Source of the DNA: Shewanella sp. VB17
GTDB lineage: Bacteria > Pseudomonadota > Gammaproteobacteria > Enterobacterales > Shewanellaceae
Length of the DNA stretch: 64,000 nt
Assembly (NCBI RefSeq): GCF_013248905.1
Contig: NZ_JABRVS010000001.1
Location: forward strand, 434,001 to 498,000
Reading direction: 5' to 3'
A model generated the notes under the pieces. That model searched no databases. It was given only the letters and a program-made list of their open reading frames with translations, and was not told the origin of the DNA. Both the position numbers and the translations under genes were made by a program. Positions 1-10,100 of this stretch are shown piece after piece. Every line of letters begins with the position of its first letter. Position 1 is the stretch's first letter.

Positions 1-2
1 CA

Positions 3-1178
3 GGCGATAGTAGCGTGAGTCGTTATCAGCTTGAACATAAGGTTAACGGTGTTTGGGTATTACTCACCGATAATATATCAACATCGTCTTATCAGACCTC
101 AATCAATAATGGCCCCGAGTTTCGCATCAGTGCCTGTGACCGTTATGGCTGCTCAGCGTGGAGGGAGGTGAACAATAACGTTAGCGGCGAATTAATGATA
201 AGCCAGTTTAGCAAATCTGCCGATGCCGTCTCCTCCGGTAGCCAAGTACAGTTATCTTGGCAGGTTTCAGATGCGGTAAGCATTGACATCAGTAGTAACC
301 AAGGCCATCAATTCAGCACGCATATCGGCCAAGGCCAACACGCATTTAGCATTAATGGACTCACAGAATTTACTCTCAAAGCCAGCAGTTTTGATGCCAG
401 TTACAGCCAGCGCCTTATGGTGGCGCCTGCGGCAATCATGCCTGATTTCACTATCGCCCCTAAGCAAGACAGTTACAGCCAGCCCTTGCTCGAACTGGTA
501 AAAAGTCAAAATCTGCATATGCAACCCATAGAGCGGGCTTTGTTATCAACCAAACTGAGGGATAATTCAGAGTTAAATATCATTGCTCAGCACGATAATA
601 AGTTATCTCGTGTCTCTAACACGGGCCAGCTAATATGGACCTTAGCCCTCGATGGTGTTATTGCCAATCAACCGGTATTCAATCTGGCAACCAATGAACT
701 GTTTTTTACCCTTAGCTCGGCCCAGGGCTCTGGCAGTTTATGCAAAGCCGATATTAATGCTAATGAACACCGCTGTTTTACCAGCAAACCGGACAGTGAA
801 GAGACATTGGCCAGTATGATCGCCGCGCCTTTAATCATTGATGACAGGGTATTTGCCTTCGATGTTAACGGCGCCCTATATGAAGTGAGCAGCAACTTTA
901 ATGCTGATACTTACCGCAGACTAGGTGTGCTGCCATTATCAGCAAGCGATGCCATCTTAACCACCACAGTCACAGATAAAGAGCAAACCCGTTTTATTGT
1001 CAGAACCAAGCAAGACAAGGTCATTGCTTTAGCTATTCCTCGCCCGTCCGGTTTTATCGACACTTTAGTGCGCATGAAAAGATCGCTCTCTTTCCTGAGC
1101 TCAGCAGCAGAGGCTGACAGCTCACCCCAATTAGAGATCCAATGGACCAAGTCGTTAACTCAGGAAGAGGCCAAATAA
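3..1178 (+). CDS. Fibronectin/beta-propeller protein, 3' part (partial at left edge)
   Basis: The reading frame is open to the window edge, so the gene starts outside; the GTG at 15 is only the first internal start. The visible part begins with a fibronectin-III-like strand pattern (YQLEHKVNGVWVLL ... FRISACDRYGCSAW), then a second Ig-like module, then from about residue 175 repeats of a PQQ/quinoprotein-like beta-propeller (GQLIWTLALDG, PLIIDDRVFAFDVNGALYEV). The stop lies one base before the ATG of the giant RHS gene, so the two are surely cotranscribed. The same module order, FnIII then propeller, recurs within the first 1100 residues of the RHS protein, so this may be a duplicated and diverged front half of it. 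The function is unknown; an extracellular scaffold is an inference. Confidence 0.75.
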   Translation, partial: GDSSVSRYQLEHKVNGVWVLLTDNISTSSYQTSINNGPEFRISACDRYGCSAWREVNNNVSGELMISQFSKSADAVSSGSQVQLSWQVSDAVSIDISSNQGHQFSTHIGQGQHAFSINGLTEFTLKASSFDASYSQRLMVAPAAIMPDFTIAPKQDSYSQPLLELVKSQNLHMQPIERALLSTKLRDNSELNIIAQHDNKLSRVSNTGQLIWTLALDGVIANQPVFNLATNELFFTLSSAQGSGSLCKADINANEHRCFTSKPDSEETLASMIAAPLIIDDRVFAFDVNGALYEVSSNFNADTYRRLGVLPLSASDAILTTTVTDKEQTRFIVRTKQDKVIALAIPRPSGFIDTLVRMKRSLSFLSSAAEADSSPQLEIQWTKSLTQEEAK

Positions 1179-1179
1179 T

Positions 1180-4100
1180 ATGAAGATGCAAATGCAAAGC
1201 GGATTGAGCGTTAAATTTACGCGTTTGATTAAATATTTAGTCGTGTTTACTTGTTTTATTTTGAGTTCGAATGTTCAGGCCACACAATCTACTAGTGTTG
1301 GAAATTTTTCATCTTCGTTTAAGCCTGATGAGCATATCAGTCTGTTGAATACTAATCATTCAGTGAGAGTCAAGTTTTGGTCATCTATTCCACGAGGTAT
1401 ATATGACTATGCTCCTATGACTCCTTATATTAAAAAGGTTTCGTTACGGGTTGGTATTCTAAATGGGAGTTTTATTAGGGAGATTCAACTACCAAAATAC
1501 ACCGATTTTGAATTTACAACTGTTGATTCAGTTACACTGTTTAAGGGGGTTCCTGGAAAGTATAGATTAACCTATGAAGTTCTAATTGATGAATATACAA
1601 TTGATGATTCTGGTGACTTTGGGGATTTTTATAGTACAGAAAAAAGAATGCTATCCTCCAAAATTGTCACTGTGTATAAAAATACTCCCCCCAGAGTCAC
1701 GCTAAGCTCTACATCTATCAACACAAAATTAGGCAAACCAGCTGTGGTTACAGTTAAGGTCAGCGATAGTGGGGGTAAACTCAAGAATTATCCTAGGCTG
1801 AGTGTCACTGGCAGCAGTCGATCCCGCTGGACAACAAAACTCATCTCCTGTTCAAAAAATACCGCCACAGCGCAAGTGTGCAAGTTTCAGCTTAAAGATA
1901 ATGGCAGTGGCGCCAATGTAGCCACCCATGGTTTCACGGCTAAGGCGGTTGATAAATTTGGCTTAGCAGCCACAGCTAACGGTAGCATCAAGGTCACTGA
2001 AACCAATACTGCGCCGACCATCAGCGCATCGATAAATAAAACTAAAATCGGGCTTAATCAGGCCGTCGTGTTAACGGCCAATGCCAGCGATGTCGATAAG
2101 TCCAGCAAGAATCGGATTAACCTTATCCGCTGGTGTTACACTAGGGGGAGTCGTCGTGGCCCTTGTAGTCTTATTATCCGTGACAATATGAATAGTAAGG
2201 ATAAATGTTTAATTACTAATGCTGGCGCCAATGCCAAGTGCCAATATTCAAGAACCTTTACCACTCCAGGAACATACACCCTTTGGGCTGAAGTCTCCAA
2301 TCCCGCCAGTAGCTCATACACTAAATCGGCCAGCCAAACGCTCACCGTGGTGGCGCCACCGACCGCCGCCATCAGTTCCACTGGCACGTTTGCCTTAGGC
2401 AATAGCGTGACTTTGAGCGCGACCTCCAATGCACAGCAATTCCAGATCTGTTACGGGGCCAATGGGGCCAGTAAAGCTTCGTGTGCTCATTCATTAAAGC
2501 TGTGTACCAGCTCGCCCTGTCAGTTGTCGTTGACCCTTGATTCGGCGAGATTTAAGGCGCAAAAATACGATTTTTATACTTTTGCAAACGACGGTGTCAA
2601 TGCGCCTGTGAGCCATAGCGTCACCCGTACGGTTTTAGGCGGTTATTCACTGTCAGCGCCTATTGTTGATGACGCTGTCGAGAATGTGCTTTATCCGCAG
2701 ACTCGGATCTCGATTAAAGGTGACTATAATAAGTTAGGTAATGACACTAACCCTGTGGCCCGTATTGAGCTTTATGCCAATAACACCAAGGTGTCGACTT
2801 TGGCATCGCCCGCCGCTCAATTTGCCTTTGATTTTACCGTTGCCAATGTGCCCAGCTATCAATTTAAATTCAAATTAATCGATAAAAATAATAATCAAGT
2901 CTGGTCATCGCCCGGTCACTTTACTGTAGTAGCGAGCGCGCCCCAGCAAACACCCAAGGTGACGGGACCAAGTGTTAGCACCGATGGACGCATATCCTTA
3001 AGTGCAACCAGGGTGGCTAATGTCGCAAAATATCAATGGTTTGAATATAAAACCTGTCCGCAATCGGCAGGTGTAGCTTCAAATAGTGTGTTCGCCTCGA
3101 CTACAACCCCCGAGCTGTTAGTGCAAAAAACCTATAACGATAATGGTGATTATTGTTACTGCGCCCGCGCTACCAACCCCAATGGGCACGGACCAATGAG
3201 CATTGGCAGTCAGTGCGCCCAAGTGAAGCTAGATATTGCCGATGCTGACGCCGGTTTTACTCGTTTTGACCCTAATTTATCGTTAACGGCCACTGCATCT
3301 TATGCGCTTAAATGGATTAACCACAGCGCTGCGGCAAAAAAGACCTATTTACTCGAGACCAAAATTGGCCAACCCGGCAGTGATGATGATTGGCGACCCA
3401 TCCCCCTTGCAAGTGGCGTGAGTCAATACCAAGTGACTAGCTTGCCACCTGGGGATGTCAGTTACCGCATTCAAGCCTGTAATGGTGATGATATTTGTGA
3501 AAACGGCCAAATACTGACCATTAATCATCAAGTGCCTTATATACATAAGGCGCAATATGTCGCCGCATCTGTGACTAAACCGGCAGAAATTGTATTTGAA
3601 GGCTTAGGCATGGCAGGGCTAACTAAGGCCAATGTGCAGCTGCGTAACAGCACCGAAACCTTTAGCTTTAACGTATATCAAGCCGCTGGCGATAATGCTA
3701 CCCAATATCGATTGGCTCCTAATGCTTATGTGCTTAAGGGACTCGACAATGGTGGTTTGCGCTTAAGGGTCAATAACGCTGTCGGTCATGCCAGCATTGA
3801 ATTTGATAAAACGGGCAGCAGCGATCGCACATATATCGATTTAATTGAGGCCAGCCCCACAGTCAGCGACCAAGGCATTGTTTATGTCAGTGCGGGTCAG
3901 TCAGTACATGCTTTAAAAGAGGGCAATAACCTCACCAATTGGCCGTTTACCTTGCCAGCAGACACGCCTGCAGCGGTCAGGTTTACCGCCGCACCTACAA
4001 TAGATCAAGACATCAATGCCAATGATGTGATTTATGTGGGCGCCACCAATCGCTATGTGTATAAACTCGGTCAAATGAATCAAACCCCCGGCCCGCGTAT

Positions 4101-7100
4101 TTTATGGCAAACCCGGGTGCGTGGTGAAGTGCATGCTAAGGCTCAACTATTAAACGAGCCAGACCCTTATCACAATAACCAATTACGAAAACTTCTTTAT
4201 GTTGGGGTGGCGGCCAATGGCGGCAATGATATCAGCGGCCTTTATGCGCTCAATGCCGACACCGGGGCTGAGCATTTCATGTATCCGCTGCTGGCAGGCG
4301 TCAAGCAGCAACCGCAAATCTTCACCAATGGCGATATGCATGTCACCACCGAAGACAAGCAATTGCACATTATTAATCGTACTCAACTAGGGCCGTTTGC
4401 CCTGCGTTGGCAAGATATCGACAGTTCTTTAATAAAAGCCAACCTCGATGACTTAATCGATTGGCAAATCCCCGCAGATGCCAACGTGCCTTTGCGCAGT
4501 TTCGCTGGGCTATTTTATGGCCTGTTGGGGCGGGCCCCGAGCCAAGCCGAGCTGACCTTCTTTGCTTATGCCTATTGGAGTGGCATGGGCACCAATGAGA
4601 TCACCGCCGCTTTTCTGGGATCAGAAGTGGGCTTAGTTAGGTTCACACCCACTCTTGCCCCTCAGGCGTTTATTGACGCTTTGTTTTATTATCTATTTCC
4701 TGCAGAAGAAGGCAAAACTCAAGCAGGCGGCCTGAGCCGTGCGGGGTGGGCTGCTTTGTTAGTGGCAGGTCACCCACGCAGTGAAGTGGCTTATAGCTTG
4801 ATCCAAACAGAGGAGTATTATAGTTACAGTGCTAATGCCATTGATTTAGCCACTAAGGCTTTTTATGATCATTGTAATTGTAATGAAGCGCTGGATTCTG
4901 ATAGTGATGGCGTGTTGGATATTGTCGAAATTGAGCAGGGCTACAACCCCTTAGATCCCCGCGATCTCATTATCGATGAGCCCGTGTTGAGTGCCACAGC
5001 GCCGCAAATGGGTGACTTTAGCGTAAATTGGCAAGCTGTTAACTCACCGGACAGCAGTAAAACCGTCTTTTATCGCATTAGCGAGCGGATCAATAACCAA
5101 GGTGAGGCGATACTCTTCACCGACTATACCGATACTCATTACGGCTTGGTAAAAGCCAGTGGTCATTACGAGTATCGGGTGCAAGCGTGTATTGCTGCAC
5201 AAATATGCAGTCAGTGGTCAAACAGTGCCAATGTAAGCGTTGGCGACAGCATTGTTGAAGCTGGCGTGCAACCCGAAGCCGCCCCTGATGAGATTGCACC
5301 ATTTAGTGCCCCTTCAGGGAGTGATATTGCCACTTCAGCCAGATTTGGTTTAACTGCGGGTCAATTTAGCGTCAATGAGGCGGGGGCGGCCAGCTATAGC
5401 TTGCCATTTGCCCTCCCCAGTGGCATTGCCGGCGTGGCGCCGCAATTAGCCTTAGCCTATAACAGCCAATCTGGCGAAGGTCTTGCCGGTACGGGTTGGA
5501 ACTTGCAAGGCATCTCGGCGATTAGCCGCTGTGGCAGTGCCAAGTTGATCGATGGGGTGAATCGTCCGGTCACCTATGATGCTAATGATCATTATTGTCT
5601 GAATGGCCAGCGTTTGTTACTCAAATCAGGTGTTGAAGGTCAGCCCAATTCAACCTATGTCACCGAAATTGCCAATCAACAGCTAATCACCTATCAGGGC
5701 AATGATTCATTTATTGTTGAAGCTAAAGACAAAAGCTTAGTCACTTATGGTGGTAATGAGCAAAGTAAAATTGCGTTTGCTATTGGTGGGTATAATTCGA
5801 CTGAGGTGACTCAAACCTGGTTATTGAGTCAATCTCAAGATAATTTACGTCAAAGCAGTAATCAAATTCTTTACCACTATATTAATGGTGCCGGGGAGAG
5901 AGAAAAGCTTCTGTCTAGCATCACTTATAGCGGTAATCGCGTTGAGCTTGACTATAACTTTAATGGCAGAATAAAAAGTGCCGGTTATATTGACGGCGAG
6001 CAATATGCCCAACGTGCCGATTTAACCGACGTGAAAATTTATAATCATAACGGCGTTAAGGTGCGTGAGTACAGATTATCCTTTAGCGTTAATGGCATAG
6101 GTTTACGCCAGTTAACCGCCATTGCCGAATGTGGCCTAGCAGGCGTGTGTAAAAAGCCGGTGAGATTTAGCTATCGTGACGTGTTTTCACACGATGCCGA
6201 CGACATGTCGACCAGACAGGTATTGAAGACGCCTTCGGGTAAACGTTTACGACAGGCCATGATCATGGATACCAATAATGATGGTACCAGTGAAGTGGTC
6301 AGTTTAACCCAAGTGTCAGGAGCTAAAGTGAGTTTGTGTGTTGGTAGCCACACTAACCCAACCCAAGCGTGCCAAGTGTTTAATCGTCATGGCGGAGCCA
6401 GTGTGAATGATATCAATATTCGCTTAGTGCCAACCGATCCCGATGGCGATGGCTTAGTGCAATTTTTGGTCAATAAATCCAACGACAGATCCGATGCCAA
6501 GTGGGTGCAAATCGATGTGTTATCTGATGGTCGTTTGTCAGCGCCCCATGCCTTACCGCTCGATGTCGATACTAGTGCTGGCTTGAATTTAAAACCGCAG
6601 GATTTCAATGGTGATGGTTATAACGACCTTATCGAAACCATCGACGATAAAATTTATATTCGTGGTTGGGACAACACCCGTGGCCGTTATAATTCGCCCG
6701 TACAGCTGACACTCGCAACCGGTAGTGCTTATTATAAAATCAACATTTCAGCGGGTTGGCAGAGCGTCGATATTAATCGTGATGGCATTGCTGACATTAT
6801 GGGCTGGAAAGATTGTGGGGGTTCTTGTGATGGCGCCGCGGGTAAACAGTTAATGTTTTATACCGCGAGCTTTGATCTGGGCAGTGATAACCCTTGTGTC
6901 ACTTGGGGGGAAGGCATGAGTTATTGCGCGCCTTACCTTGATGATAAATATCAAGCAAAATTTTATCAGTCAATTAATGTCAAAGGTAAGCATGCATTGC
7001 CGCTTGATATTAATAATGATGGCTTAACCGATGTTGTGGTGTACAACACGCTAGATAAGCGTTGGGAATACCATATCAATACAGGAAATCGTTTTGATAG

Positions 7101-10100
7101 AGGAACAGATTTTACTGATAACGCTAACCTCAGTAGCTCAATTGCACCCATTGTGGTTGATTTAGACGGCGATGGCCGCCTTGAATTAGTGTTTCATAAT
7201 AAACGAGATAAGAAGTGGTACCGTTATGAGTGGACCAATGCCGAATCATACTCAGAGTCTGTTTTTACCCCGATGTCCGGTGGTTTTAAAAAGCTGACCC
7301 CCCCTATATCAGATTGGACATTTAGTCCGCCGTCAGAAGGCTCGTCAAATCCCCGTGTTGAATATGGTATGTTCACCGATGTTAACAATAATGGCCGGGT
7401 AGACTTTGTTTATAAGCATGATAATGTGTCGTATGCAGGATCATCGCTGGTGCTTTACAGTGCCGGTGAGCGAGTAAAACATCCTGGTTTATTAGAGACG
7501 GTGACCACAGGGACGGGCATCGAAACCCGCATTGAATATGGTTCTATGGCTGATGCCTCACTCTACACCAAAGGCCATGGCTTACCCGCGGGTGTACCGG
7601 AAAGTGGCGCGGCGACCCGCATTATGAATATCAGCGGCTCTCGCAGCTTAGTGGCCTCGGTGGCCACCGAGGCGCCAGCGCAGTTCAGCAATGATGAGGT
7701 CAAGGTTAATTATCACTATGCAGGCTCAAGGGCTCAATTTAGCCGTGGCAATTTAGGCTTTGAGTCCATTACCACCGAGCTTGATAAACAAGGGGTGCGA
7801 TTTAGCACCACCACTGAGTACGCCCAGCAATTCCCGTTAACTGGCATGCCTATGCGCACGGTTAAACGGGCCAATGGTGTGGTGATTTCAGCGGCTGAGA
7901 ATCGCTATTTTGTGGCGGATTATCCACTGGCAGATAACTACATCGGCCGGCGGATGTATCAGCAAGAAAGCCGCGATTGTCAGGCCAATGTTGACGATAT
8001 CAATGGCAGTGTTAATGCCAGCAGTTACAATTGCCAGCAATTGATCACCGTCCAAGATGATGATGCTAATGTCACTAGCAGCCAAACCGGCTATTTTGAT
8101 AGCAGCTCTGCGTTAAACTTTGTGGCCATGGACGATGCATTTAGCCCATTACTTAAAGGCGGCAGCGTCAAAAGCTTAACCAATAATAACCAATACGGCA
8201 GCTCGCAGAGCGATAAGCGTTTTGGCCGCTTAAGTCGGGCTGTGGTAACCCATACCCGTGGCAGTGACAGTGAAACCCGCACCAGTGCCTTTAGCTATTA
8301 TGGTAACGGCATGATCCGCCAAGAAATCATCGAGCCAAGTGCTGACAGTAAGACCAAGCTTGTGACAAATTATCAATATGACGGTTTTGGTAATTTGATT
8401 AATAAATCGGCGCTCACTCGCAGCACGAGCAATGTGTATGATGCCAGCGGCCGTTATGCGGTGAAGTCGAGCACCAATGGCATCGTCACCAGTGAGGTAA
8501 TAAGCCGTAATGCGTTAGGACAGGTTACCAAAGCAAAAAACACTGACGGCGTGGTAACTCAGGTAGTATTTGACGCCTTTGGCGCTGAAGTGGCCCGTTA
8601 TGGCGCCTCGGGTGCTCAGGGGAGTAAGCTCAACAAAGCCTGTGATGAAGGGGTGAGTTATTGCTATACCATGGTCGAAACCTCGGTTAACGGCGTGCTC
8701 TCGAAAAAGCAGTATATCGACCGTGCGGGCCGTGGTTACCAAGAAAGCAGCCTAGATGTATTAGGGAACTGGCACACCAGTGTGCAAACTTATGACAAGT
8801 ATGGCCGGGTGGTATCTGCCCTCGCGCCGGGGCTTGCGGCGGTCACCAGTGCCTATGATGCCTTAGACAGGGTCATTACCAGTATCGATGACAACACCGG
8901 CATCACCTCAAGTCAGCGTTTTAATGGCCGGGTGCAAACCAGTGACTTATCTGGCGATGTCCCAGGCGGTGAGCAAACCAAGTCGGTGTTATTTAACGCC
9001 TTAGGTGAGCAATATCAAGTCACTGATGAACTCGGTAACGTACTGACTTACACCTATGATGCTCTGGGCGCGCTTAACACTGTTCACAGCAGTGTCGATA
9101 ACCGCGTGATAAGTGATATCAGCTATGACAAGCTGGGCCGTAAAACCCGTATGCAAGATGAAAATCGCGGTAACTGGTCTTATGAATACGACGCCTTAGG
9201 TCAGCTCACTAAGCAAACCGATGCGCGCGGCGTTATCACCCAAGTCTATTACGATAACCTTGGGCGTAAGAAACACCAAAAGATCACAGGTACCGCTGAT
9301 GTGGTGTCTGAAGACATGTTCTGGGTGTATGGCACTGGGGACAATAAGCATCGGCTGATAAAAGAATACACTGGCAGCTGGAGTCGTCATTTTTACTATG
9401 ACAACTTAGGCCGCGGTGTCGCCACGCTCACCAACTTAGACCACACCACCAACTGTGTGGCCAAGGTGGTGTTTAATTCGGCTAATAACGATCTGCGTAT
9501 GCTCGATGAGTCGTTAGCCGATCCCATTGCCAGTCGCTGCGTGATCCAGCAAACCCAGTTTGATCAGTACGGCAGAGTATTCCAACAGTTCGATGATTAT
9601 CGCCGCCAAAAAGACGGCCGTTTTGTCGACGCGCGGGGGATACGTCAGCACTATCAATATAACCAAGTCTTTAAGCAGCAAGAAGCCCGCGAAGGCAGTG
9701 CTGGTCGTATTTACCATCAAATTGTTAACATCAATGACAGTGGTTTATTGACCGAGTATAACAAGGGTAATCAGGCCATGGGCTTGAGTTACGACAGGGC
9801 CAATCGCCTGACAGGCATTAGCAGTGGTAACCATATTCAAACCGATGTGTATGCCTTTGACAGCATCAATAATCTGTCATCACGCTTACTTGCCGCCTCT
9901 GAGCAACAAAGCTTTGATTATGATGGGCTCAACCGCATCACCCACGTCAATGGCGAGGAGCGTTATCAGTATGATGATAATGGCAACTTAACCAACAAAG
10001 ATGGCTGGAGTTTAGGTTATAACGGCGCCAACAAGCCGCTACACGGTGTGGTCAGTCGCAGTAAGTCGGGGCAAGCTACTGAAACGTACACCTATGATGC

